A DNA stretch of 64,000 nucleotides, taken from the NCBI GenBank assembly GCA_949987705.1, contig CATLJY010000929.1, positions 1 through 64,000 of the forward strand. The letters run 5' to 3'. Below are positions 48,601 to 59,321 of this stretch, in pieces. Source of the DNA: Thereva unica (lineage: Eukaryota; Arthropoda; Insecta; Diptera; Therevidae). The translations under genes were made by a program, and so were the position numbers. Within the stretch, counting starts at the first letter, position 1. Each line of letters opens with the position of its first letter. Under the pieces are notes generated by a model. It did no database searches, was not told where the DNA came from, and saw nothing but the letters and a program-made list of their open reading frames with translations.

Positions 48601-49734
48601 CTTGAAAAATTGTACTTAGTGAATTCTGCTTGTAAACCAACGATATGTATGGGTAGATTCAAAAACTCATCACTGCCGCATCACTGCAGAATAGCTGAAT
48701 TCTGCATTGATGCGGCAGATTAGTTTTTGAATTTACCCTATGTTATATGTTGTAAACAAATCTTCCTATTTGCTTTTAACCAATTTCTGACCATTTTTTA
48801 AAAATAAATCAAGATGGTGGGTTCCAAGATGTCTGCCGAATTTTTGAATTTTATTCCCCGACCCGACCCCCTGAAAGCGTATGACAAGTAGAAAAGCATT
48901 AGCTATTGTTCTTCAAAATAGCAGCCAACAAAAAATTTCGGGGTAACTTATTCTTTACATCGTTTTTGGTATAGATACAAATGAAAGTGTATGACCAGTA
49001 TAGTGCAGTAAGCTGTATAATGTCATTTAAAATCTAATATGGCGGTCAATACAAAATGGAGGAAGACATTTAATGAACTAAAAAGTAGAAAATAAATAAT
49101 ATACGCTTTTATTTTAAAATGAACTAACAAGTAAAAAAATTATTTTGGATGTAATTTTTTTTATTGCTTCAGCCAGTAGATGGAAGCAACCTACCTTTTG
49201 AGGTGTAAAAAAAAATATCGTGTGTACTTAGCTCCCCTCAAATACATATGTGAAAAATCTTTGAGGGTCTTTATCTTTCTTTAAATTGAATAATTAGGAA
49301 GAATAAAGGCCATGTATTTTTCAAAGCCTGTTGCAATCATGTCTCATTGCAGCTCTCTTATAGTCCAATCAATCTACGCAAATCCATCTAATAATTGCCA
49401 TCAGGAAACAAAAAATATGGTCAGATAGGAAAAAAAATTCTAAAAACGATAGCGTTTCCTTTTTTTTTAATTTGGAATGGCGAACCTAACTAATAAAAAA
49501 TCCCGGAAAGTGTAAAAATCGATTTTTAGTGAATAAAAGAAAAACGTGACCTCGGATCGAAAAAAATCAAATTATAAAGTTGTAGTTATTGAAATTATCT
49601 TTCGATTGATATATTTTGAGCTACACGTTAGGATACAAAACAGAGAAAAATGGGAAAAACTGTCAAAAATCAAATTTTTTTAATTTGTTAATAACTTTTG
49701 TTTAACGCCACTTACATGTTTGTTGATTTAGTAC
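45651..49734. other. AT-rich stretch without recognisable gene
   Basis: About 4 kb with only short meaningless frames. Local features are a 35-bp tandem duplication (GTATTTTC...TTTATATTAG at 47874 and 47909) and the long hairpin at 48651-48738. No retroelement protein signature was found on either strand. Confidence 0.6.
48651..48738. repeat. 88-nt near-perfect hairpin
   Basis: Arms starting GGGTAGATTCAAAAACT and ending AGTTTTTGAATTTACCC pair almost completely, with a 2-nt bulge, three mismatches and a short loop around AGCTG. TGCCGCATCA and TGATGCGGCA are the core. TAT flanks both ends. It could be a snap-back MITE or a microRNA-type precursor. Confidence 0.75.
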
Positions 49735-49748
49735 AAATATTGCTTCTT
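49735..49748. repeat. LINE target-site duplication (AAATATTGCTTCTT), left
   Basis: Exact 14-bp match to 52668-52681, flanking the minus-strand LINE. The last bases merge with its TTC-rich tail. Confidence 0.85.
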
Positions 49749-52667
49749 CTTCTTCTTCTTCTTTAACGGCTCTACAACCGGGATCCGATCCTGGCCTCGC
49801 GCAACTGTTCTCTCCACCGGTCCCGATTCTGAGCCGATGTCATCCAGTTTGGCATCCCTAAACTCTGAGCGTCCTGGTCCACGCCATCCTGCCAGCGAAG
49901 GTTGGGCCTCCCTCGCTGTCGCACCCCATAGGTCTTACCGCAGAGAACTTTCCGAGCAGGCTCATCTTCACTCATACGAGCTAGATGCCCTGCCCACCGG
50001 AGCCTACCGAGCTTTATTTTCTTAACAACATCTATGTCGCGATAGCGCTCGTAGATCTCGTCATTGTAGAGTCTCCGGAATCGTCCTTCCTCACATAAGG
50101 GGCCAACAATCCTCCGAAGTATTTTCCTCTCAAACACGCCCAAGAGGTTTGAGTGCTTTTTGCTAAGCACCCACGTTTCGGATGCATATGTGAGAACGGG
50201 TAAGACCATCGTCTTATATAGTAAAAGTTTAGACGTTATGGTTAGATATTTGGATTTGAAGAGCCTTGACAGACTATAGTAGGCTTTGTTGGCTTTTAGC
50301 AGTCTTGCGCGTATTTCTGGTTCCATGCTTTTGTCGGCTGCTACTATTGACCCAAGGTAGGTAAATGATTTTACCACGTCAAACTCGTGTTCCGCTACCT
50401 TGATTGTGGACCAATGTTAGGTGTTCTTCCAGACGAGGCCACCATGTACTTTGTTTTGCTTTCGTTAATGTGCAGTCCCAGATTTCCTGCCGCTTGCTCA
50501 ATCTGAGTGAAAGCTTCTTGTACAGCTGTTGTAGTTCTTCCAATGATGTCAATGTCGTCTGCGTAAGCCAGTAATTGGGTGGACTTGTGGAGGATTGTAC
50601 CCCTTGATGTCACGCCCGAATCTCGGATCACTTTCTCCAACGCCAGGTTGAAAAGGAGGCAAGCCAGACCGTCCCCTTGTCGGAGTCCATTATAGATGTT
50701 GATTGGTCTGGACAGTGTTCCGGATACCTTTACTTGGCTTGACACATTGATCATGGTCAGCCTACATAGTCTTGTCAGTTTGTTGGGGATGCCGAATTCT
50801 CTCTTGGCTTTGTAGAGTTCTACCCTGGCTATGCTATCATAGGCGGCTTTAAAGTCTATGAAGAGGACATTTTTCCATAGCCTGCCTCAAGGTGAAAATC
50901 TGATCAGTCGTTGATTTTCCTGGGCTGAAGCCACACTGGTAATGGCCTATGATGTTTCTGGCGTATGGGGCCTTCCTGTTTTGTAGGATAGCGGAGAATA
51001 TCTTATACACGGTACTCAACAACGTTATACCGCGATAATTAGTGCACGCTGTGATATCTCCTTTTTTGTGTACCGGACAGAGGATGCCTTTTCTCCAGTC
51101 TTCTGGCATCACTTCCTGCTCCCATACTTGCACAATTAATTCATGAATCGCTTGGTATAATGTAGGCCCTCCATATTTAACCAGCTCCGCTGCGATGCCG
51201 TCTGCACCCGAGGCCTTGTTGTTTTTGAGCTCGCCATTTAGCAATTCATGAAAGTGCTCTTCCCATCGCTCCAAGATTAGATGCCTTTAAGATCGGTGAT
51301 CAGATTCCCTTCTTTGTCCTTGCAGTATGTGGAACGTGGTGTGAATTGCGTCATACTGCGGACTCTTTGGTAGAACTCCCGCGCCTGGTGCGGCCGTCGT
51401 TCTCTGTATTGTTCTAGCTCACAGACGAGATTTTTTCCCAGGCTTCCTTTTTTCTTCTGTGAATTCTCGTTTCTTCTTTTCTGAGCTCTTTATAGTTCTC
51501 TTCGCGTGCCCGTGTTCTCTGAGACTGCTGCATGGCTCGGTACGCAGCATTCTTACGTTCAGTTGCCAGCTTGCATTCATTATCGAACCAGTCGTTCCGA
51601 TCTTTACGACTTCTGCATAAGATGGAATCAGCAGTACTAATGACAGTATTTTTAAGGCGGGTCCAGTTCTCGTCGACGCCCGGCATCTCATCCCCAGGAC
51701 TTAGGGCGAGTTCTAATGCATGGCCGTAGCTGTTTCTGGCCATTTCATTGCGTAGTACAGCTGTGTTGATTCGAGCCTGATCAGCGGATACAAAGCTTTT
51801 CAGCGTTGTAATGCGCTCTCGGAGCACCATACCAACAAGATAGTGATCCGAGTCGAAGTTGACACCTCGGTACGTTCGTACCGTCATCAGACCCGAAAGG
51901 TGGCGGCGGTCTATCAACACATGATCTATTTGGTTGCGAGTGGCTCCATCAGGAGATACCCAGGTGGCTTTATGGATATCTTTACGCGCAAATCTAGAAC
52001 TTGCAACGACCAAGTTCTTACTTGCTGCCATCTCTACAGCTCGCTGTCCATTGTCATTAGTGTTTTCATGCAAGCTGTGGTTGCCGACATATTGCCTGTA
52101 TATGGGCTCCCGGCCTACTTTGGCGTTCAGATCTCCCAGTATGATTTTTACATCACACCTGGGGCAGGCATTAAGTTCCCGTTCAACTAATTCGAAGAAT
52201 TCTTCTTTATCATCATCCGGGGACTCTTCTGTAGGTGCGTGAACGTTTATGAGGCTGATGTTCTTAAATTTACCTCGCACACGAAGGGAGCATAGCCTTT
52301 CGTTTATTGCTTTAAAGCCGATAATGGTAGGCTTCATTCTTTTGCTAACCATAAAACCTACTCCTAGAACATGGTGTTTTGTATGGCAGCGTCATACTCA
52401 GGTTTTTGCAAAACACCATTCCCTGTCCACCTCATCTCCTGAATGGCGGTAATGTCAGCTTTATACTTTGACAGGGTATCGGCTAGATGTTTTGAAGCTC
52501 GAGTTCTGTACAGAGTTCGAACGTTCCATGAAAAAATTCGTAAATCGTTTTGCCTTTTTCGTTGCCGTGGTCGTCGTCGTTTATTCCAGTATCCGAGGCA
52601 TGTTGCTCGTTCCGTAATAATTGTTTTTTACGGGTGAGGTTATTAGCCTCACGCCAACCTTACTTGG
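49749..52667 (-). pseudogene. RTE-like LINE, both ends present, ORF interrupted
   Basis: Read on the minus strand: a 5' UTR with GTGAGGCTAATAACCTCACC, an APE-type endonuclease (VHAPTEES; ILGDLNAKVG; IDHVLIDRR; FDSDHYLV, 52352-51414), an RT (KNNKASGADGIAAELVKYGG; NYRGITLLSTVYKI; YQCGFSPGKSTTDQIFTLRQ; AYADDIDIIG) and a C-terminal LRWAGHLARM domain ending 49772. The 3' end is a (GAA)n tail. At least three frame breaks (near 52380, 51270 and 50850-50390) inactivate it. At 2.9 kb with both duplications it appears to be a full-length insertion of a compact RTE-type element. Confidence 0.88.
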
Positions 52668-52681
52668 AAATATTGCTTCTT
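52668..52681. repeat. LINE target-site duplication, right
   Basis: AAATATTGCTTCTT, identical to 49735-49748. Confidence 0.85.
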
Positions 52682-54117
52682 AGTGGCTGAAATAATGGCG
52701 TTAATTTTGTTGCGAAATACTGAAGAGTTTCCTTGAAATTTCACTTTTTGTAAAAAAAGGCGTTCTTGTAAAAATGCTCCTCTTCGTCCATGGATTTCGC
52801 TTGATCAACGTTCGAGGGCTTAAAATTTTCTTCGAAGATTGTGATTTTGGTGTGATTAATATTTATAAAATATTATGGCCCACATAAAAAATTGCAGCAC
52901 TTTTTCATATCTTAGTTATGTTAATATAACTCATTTCTAGACATTTATTTATGCTTGAGTTTTGTGACATCAAATTGAATCGGTCATTTTGGAAGAGGGT
53001 CAATTCTAGTTTTTATAATTTTGCAGGGGAAGCATAAAACCTCGTACACGTTTAATTTAAAAAAAAAAAGACAAACTTGTTTGTTCTTTAATAATGAAGA
53101 GAAAACAAAAAAAAATGTTTTTGGCTATACAGGGTGTTATTATATTATATTTTTCTATAACGGAGATGTTCCCATTTTAAAATGAAATGGGATTGCATAA
53201 AGAAAGAAGAATATTTTGTAGTGGTCGTGTTGAACTGAACCGCTATAAGCTCACACAAGCCACTGCAATCGAAACCGATATCGGCTAGATCGATCAAAAA
53301 CGCCTAGATCAACGATCGGTGATCCATCCCGACAAAAAAGACTTCCGTTTTCACAACGAGTTAGAAACGTTTTGCTGCTTGATATACACGCATAGAGCCG
53401 GTCCGTATAGAAATTTATATCGATAAAGAACTTAAAATAAATTAAGTGAAATAATTATAACGGTATTCATAATAATAAAATAAGGTTTATATATATAAAG
53501 GAAAAAGTGATTTTGATTTAATATACCCAACAAAAATTTTATTAACAAAAATATGAAAACTGAACTTTTAATGCAATTAGACATTGAAAAATTTGATAGT
53601 AGTGGTTAGTAGTTTAACTCCATCGAGTTTATCAGTGTTTGTAGTGGGCCATACATAGATCTCATAATAAAATATATTGTTGAAGTTTCTTTATATCTTA
53701 AATTTGCTTATAATTTATTCAAATTTTTCCCTGATACGCTGGGTTATTTACAGGATCTGGAATGGTCAGATGTGGGCTATTATTTTTAAGGGTCCTTAAT
53801 AGGAGAAATTGTTGTTCCATTACACTATCAATGTATGGCTTACAAACTATAACCTCAAGTTCTTCATGATAGAAACTGAATTTATAAAAGTGATCAACCG
53901 CAATACTCACTTTATCTTCTTGACTTTCGTGGGAACAACTTTACCAAAAGGGCGCAAACAGCATTTTTTTCTTAAAGAACCTTGGCCACCCCGATTTAAA
54001 GGCTGCAAAATTTCGACTGATAACTTGTTTAACATCGAATTTGTTAGTAGAAGACGAGGAACTGATTAGGTTTCCATATCCTCCCGGAATAAAAATACGA
54101 TCGTGCGTTTTATTATT
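52682..54117. other. AT-rich stretch without recognisable gene
   Basis: No domain or repeat recognised. Short frames (e.g. 53809-54069) have no familiar sequence. Confidence 0.6.
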
Positions 54118-55154
54118 AACTTCCTAGTATAGGGAAATTATTGTATTCGGCCCGAAAATCGAAATCAAAATTTTCAAAGTATTTGAATTTTTCAAGGTCC
54201 CAAAAGCGTTTTAAGCAAAAATTTGAGAGAAAGTATGTGTGTGTACGTATATGATCATTTTTCCCTGCACGATATCGCGCGAACCATAAAATATAACGAC
54301 AATGTAAGTGATTTTTGTACCTGCACGATATCGCGTGACCCATAAAAGATATCGACTTACTTGCGGTGCCGTTCGAAGAATATTAACCAAAATATGATCT
54401 GATCGTTTTTTTTTTTGTGAGTTTTGTACCTGCACGATACCGCATGTACCAAAAACTATATTGACCTCTTTGAGGTGACGAAAGATAACATTCTGTCGGG
54501 CCTTTTTTTGTTTAAATGGAAAAACTTTGGATAAGTGTCAGAAAGACTTTAAATTAATAAGTTTTGCTAATATCTAATAAACTCGATGGAGTGAGACCGG
54601 TTCTAAACGAAGTGATCCTTTTTGGATTCTGCACAGCGATAGCTTTCCAAAAAACATCACTTCAAATTCGGCACTCTTTAAAAATCGTGCAAAAAATTCG
54701 TTTCCTGTTACAAACATTTCGAATTTTTCAAACCTTTCCAGTAGATACTGAAAAATTTGTTCTTTTTGGTCAAATCTGACAAAACCTATCTCCAGAGAGC
54801 TTTGGAGTTTCCAAATGAATGTCATTCTCTGCACAGTTTTCAGCGGCGCTTTACCACGCTCAATATGAATTCGAACACCCGCTGTAGTGTAGCGACCGAA
54901 GTACGAATGAAATGTTTGTTTGCTATCGTTCGGGAAAACAAATTCTCTAGTAAAATCTTTTAGATTAACCACTATTATAGTTATTAGAACTAGCTTCTCC
55001 CAAGATTACTTTGTCACCAGTTCTGATACTAGTAAATTTCGCACTAGTTCTAAACGTATTACTATTTTGTAAGAAGACAGTTTATTCCGTCTACGTCATC
55101 ATACTGGGAAGTTGATCGTGTGGACCGAAGGGGTCAAACCCACATCCTAACTAG
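54118..55154 (+). repeat. Dispersed repeat family, copy C
   Basis: Ends AACTTCCTAGTAT (54118-54130) and ATACTGGGAAGTT (55101-55113) plus the conserved GTGTGGACCGAAGGGGTCAA tail. The segment 54550-55100 is the inverse of 3181-3800 in copy A with substitutions. Only about three of the ~145-bp units are left. Confidence 0.7.
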
Positions 55155-57405
55155 GGGGGGGCGAACGGCTAACAAAGACCTCGGAAAGTGGTGGCACCCG
55201 ATTTGTCACTTCTGTCAAGATTCGAGAAAAGTCACTGCAGACGAACACCTAGCAGACCTGACCTGTTAGCAAGTCCTAATCCCACCTCCCCGCGGTGCCC
55301 TCTGGGGTACTTCTTCGGAAGGAGCTAACGGGAGACGGGCGAATGGCGAGCTCTCTGCGCCACAAAACAGAGTTTTAAGTCGGTTGGGCTGAGGGTTAGC
55401 AACCCGCTCCCATAAAAAACACCATTGCTACGAATCGGCAAACAATGCCTCGGAACCGGACGGACAACACGACGACGACCTTTCCTTTTCGAACAAGGAC
55501 ACGAATCGGATCATGGAATGTGAGAACACTGCTGGCTGAGGGACGGCTGGATGAAGTCCTCAACGAGATGAATCGATATAAAATCAAGATCATGGGACTT
55601 AGCGAGACCAGATGGCCCGATGCGGGGGAACATATCTGCCCAAACGGTGAGTCCTTCTTATATTCTGGTAGAAACGAAACTGAAAGCCGTAGGAGTGGCG
55701 TTGGCGTAATACTCACCAAAGAAGCCAGGTCCAGCCTCATTAGCTGGTCACCGGTTTCTGAGAGGATTATTACCGTGCGCCTGCGTACCAGACTAAGAAG
55801 TACTACGGTAGTCCAATGCTATGCTCCAACTGAAGACGCAGAAGATGACATCAAGGACGAGTTCTATATGCGACTGAATGAGGTTTTTCGCTCTATTCCA
55901 AGGGGAGATATCATTGATTTAATGGGTGACTTAAACGCTCAGATCGGCCGTGACAACACCGGCCTTGAACACACAATTGGAAACCAAGGCCTAAGCCAAG
56001 TTACCAATAACAATGGTGAGCTTTTCGTTGACTTTTGTAGTTCCCACCAACTCATGGTAGGTGGAACTTACTTTTGTCACAAGAAGATACACAAAGAGAC
56101 CTGGGTATCGCCCGATGGTAGAACGAGAAATCAGATAGATCACGTGGCCGTTAGCCGCAGATGGAGAACTATTCTTGAGGATGTCAGGAGTTTCAGGGGA
56201 GCGGATACTGGAAGCGACCACCATTTGGTTGTAGCAACTATTCGCCTTAAAATCGCCGCAATCAGAAACGTGCAACATGATGCTATAACCCGTAGACGGT
56301 TTAACGTAGACCTTCTGCGGGAGAGCGTTAAAAAGCGGGAATTCGCTGGAAACTTTTTAGAATTATTAAACCAGCAAACCGTTTCTGCCGACACAAATAT
56401 TGAGGAATTGTGGAGTACGACAAAGGGCGCGATATTGACGGCTGCGGAAACAAGCATCGGTTATGTCCAAAGAAACCAGCAACACTGGATCTCGGACACA
56501 ACCTGGCAAAAAATAGAACGCAGAAGGGCCCTCAAAAATAGCGTAAACTCCACAAACGACCCGGAAAGACGTCACCAATTAGAACAGGAATACTCCCAAT
56601 TACACCGGGAGGTTAAGAGAAGTGTCCGGCGCGATAAAAGGCAGCAGATAAATGAGCTCGCAGAAAAAGCGGAAAACGCGGCAAACACAGGCAACAGTAA
56701 GGTGCTGTACCAAATCACTAAACAGCTCTCGGGAAAGCACTCTACTAAAAAGCATGCCGTTAAGAGTGCGGATGGAAGGCTGCTGTGCAGCGACGAAGAG
56801 CAACTCCAAAGATGGACAGATTACTTCTTCGCCGCCCTGAATGGTACACTTACACAGGAACCTCAGGAAAACAGCAACAATGCACAGCCAATAAGAATCA
56901 CCACCCGGGCCCCATCCAAGACGGAAATAGTAACCGCAATTCATGCGATGGCCAATGGTAAAGCAGCTGGGAAAGATGGCATCCCGCCAGAATTGTTGAA
57001 AGCCGACTCAAGCCTCATAGCAGATGCGCTTCAGCCAATCCTAGAAATAGCATGGAACACCTGTACCTTTCCGGAGGATTGGACGGAAGGTATCATAGTC
57101 AAAATACCAAAAAAGGGGGACCTAACAATATGCGACAACTGGAGAGGCATCTGTTTACTATCTACAGTGGGCAAAATTTTGTCCCATATATTACTATCTA
57201 GGATAAGTGAGGCAGTTGACCGAACGCTTAGGAGGCAGCAGGCCGGATTCAGGAAGGGCCGCTCCTGTATTGATCATATTAACACCTTGAGAATAATAGT
57301 GGAGCAGTCTACTGAATTCCGATCCCCCCTCTACCTTGCTTTCGTAGATTATGAGAAAGCGTTCGACTCGGTCAATAGGAGCTTTATATGGCAGGTGTTA
57401 AGAAA
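55155..57405 (+). pseudogene. RTE-like LINE, 5' part, cut by BEL-3
   Basis: The leader 55155-55444 contains GGGTTAGCAACCCGCTCCC. The ATG at 55445 opens an uninterrupted frame: endonuclease (RIGSWNVRTLLAEGRL; GLSETRWP; CYAPTED; LMGDLNAQIG; TWVSPDGRTRNQIDHV; GSDHHLV) and the first half of RT (GKAAGKDGIPPELLKA; GDLTICDNWRGICLLSTVGKI; QAGFRKGRSCIDHINTLR; FVDYEKAFDSVNRSFIWQVLRN). The homologous sequence stops at 57405, where BEL-3 starts. The YADD part is missing and could lie beyond the window. The open frame suggests BEL-3 hit a fairly young copy. Confidence 0.88.
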
Positions 57406-57872
57406 TGCAAAAAAATATCGTCAACCAACAAACAACGATCAAAACATGCGCACATGTAATTTGACGACTCTTCCGTTCCAGCCGCGATGGATCAAAAATA
57501 TTTCGATTTTTATGGAAACAATTCTGCTTAGGTAGCAATTTTGTATGTTACCTGGACAATAATTGTTTACGCAGCAATTCAAATTGAATATGTTAAGTTT
57601 ATGCTATTTTGTTTATGTAGTGGTTTATTATTATATTTAATTTGTAAATTTTTGTAATTGTAGCCATAGGTATAAATATCTGTAATATCTGTTAATAAAT
57701 TCATTCATTCCAACGGAATCGAAGCTTGAGCGTGTTATTAACACCTTTTAAACTAATATTTACTGTGCTTAGGTGTATCACCTATAGCGCAAATCAACAG
57801 AGGTCTAGGTGTAACACCTAAACCTACAATCAGGCGAAGAAGCAAAAGAGCTTCTCCGCATAACAAAATACA
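57406..57872 (+). repeat. BEL-3 5' LTR (start approximate)
   Basis: The start is set where LINE homology ends and a TG occurs; the end CA is just before the primer site. Contains AATAAA near 57693 and twin TAGGTGT-CACCTA palindromes (57771 and 57812 regions). Without the 3' LTR the start is not certain. Confidence 0.7.
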
Positions 57873-57873
57873 T

Positions 57874-57891
57874 TGGTGACCCCGACGTGAT
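57874..57891 (+). other. BEL-3 primer binding site (tRNA-Trp type)
   Basis: TGGTGACCCCGACGTGAT is complementary to the conserved 3' end of eukaryotic tRNA-Trp plus CCA. BEL-1 and BEL-2 use tRNA-Tyr instead. Confidence 0.8.
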
Positions 57892-57957
57892 CACAAGTGA
57901 ATCACTTGTGGCACGATCACAACCATCAGTTGAATCACGTCAACAAACCTGCATCAC

Positions 57958-58107
57958 TCATCATCTCGCAATTTGAGACTCTAGAACTCATCCAGAGGTC
58001 CAAATTGGAGCAAAACCAGGTGCAGCCATCAATCATCATCTCGCAGTTTGAGATTCTAGAACTCATCCAGTGGTCCAAATTGGAGTAATACCAGGTGCAT
58101 CCAGCAG
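57958..58107 (+). repeat. 75-bp tandem duplication in the BEL-3 leader
   Basis: TCATCATCTCGCA...CCAGGTGCA units begin at 57958 and 58033 with a few substitutions. Confidence 0.8.
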
Positions 58108-58241
58108 GTCCCATCATACTACAACCATCAGTAGAGACATCAACGATTCCATCAGCCATCAATTAGGAGGCAGCATCTATACAACCAGTACCAACGCCAT
58201 TGTTTCAATACAATTTCCAGACAAAACACAACTCCGCAAGG

Positions 58242-59321
58242 ATGGATGGACTTTTGGATTTACAATCACGTTTAGGCGAAGAGATCCAGACCAGTTACCG
58301 GAACTTCAGAAAAGACTCCGCCAACAGGAAAACAAGAGAGTACTTAACAACCCGACTAAACTCTCTTGAAGAGAAATGGGAGGAATTTCAGGCGAACCAT
58401 CTTCAACTCACCGACTTCGAAGCCAGCAGTGCAGACAATGAGTACTTCACCAGAAATTATTTCAGCACGATCGAAGGATTATACAATCAATATAAGCACC
58501 AGTTGCTTAATTTCGAAAACCAGCAGGGTTCCAGCCAAAAAACACGTGAAACCAGCCAAAAGGTTTCAGCGAAAACTGCAGCAGACAACCAGTCTGAACC
58601 AACCAGAGAAGCCCAGCCGAGAGTAAGGTTTGAAGAACCACTCAGCCCCGCATCATCAGAACAATTGCAAGATGACATACAGAAAAAGATTAGGCGACAA
58701 CAACGTGCCATGGCAATATTAACGCGCACTCTAAATGATATAACAGCCAAGTCAAATAGTACACAGTCAAGGGTGTTCTACGAAATCAACCTCCAAACCA
58801 TCCATAAAACGTTCGACGCAATAACTGAACTGGATCAGCAAATTTGGGAGGAAGTGGTGGATGCGCCACTAGATTACACTAGAGAAATATATGACAGTCT
58901 CTACGATTGGGTACAAGAAACCCTAGTACACCTACACGAGAAACTAGAATTCAAGGAAGCCACCAAGCCAAATGGGCAGCCGCTCCAAATCAAACTACCA
59001 CGTGTCACATTGCCTGTCTTTGATGGAGACTATACAAAATGGACTCAATTTCATGACATGTTTGTACAAATGATAGAGTCAAAACCAATCAGCAAGACGG
59101 AAAAGATGTTCTACCTTACAACCAATTTAAGCGGTGAAGCAAAGGCACTACTGAACCATCTCCCTATATCAGATGCGAACTACACCACAGCATGGGAGAC
59201 GTTAAACAAAAGATATAACAACCAAAGGTTGCTTTGTACGGCATTGCTCAACAAACTCTGGGAGCTGGGACCAACCATGCACGCAGGGTCAGTCAGCAAA
59301 TGCAATCAAACATCTCCATGA
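58242..59321 (+). CDS. BEL-3 gag, N-terminal part (ends at a frameshift)
   Basis: The ATG at 58242 starts MDGLLDLQSRLGEEI. Long helical/coiled-coil N-terminal half, then the BEL gag domain LPVFDGDYTKWTQFHDMF...AKALLNHLPISDANYTTAWETLNKRY. The homologous gag sequence continues in the +1 frame from about 59275, so the TGA at 59319-59321 results from a frameshift inside gag, well before the zinc knuckles, not at a gag/pol border. A single-base indel or sequencing error explains it. Confidence 0.88.
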   Translation: MDGLLDLQSRLGEEIQTSYRNFRKDSANRKTREYLTTRLNSLEEKWEEFQANHLQLTDFEASSADNEYFTRNYFSTIEGLYNQYKHQLLNFENQQGSSQKTRETSQKVSAKTAADNQSEPTREAQPRVRFEEPLSPASSEQLQDDIQKKIRRQQRAMAILTRTLNDITAKSNSTQSRVFYEINLQTIHKTFDAITELDQQIWEEVVDAPLDYTREIYDSLYDWVQETLVHLHEKLEFKEATKPNGQPLQIKLPRVTLPVFDGDYTKWTQFHDMFVQMIESKPISKTEKMFYLTTNLSGEAKALLNHLPISDANYTTAWETLNKRYNNQRLLCTALLNKLWELGPTMHAGSVSKCNQTSP

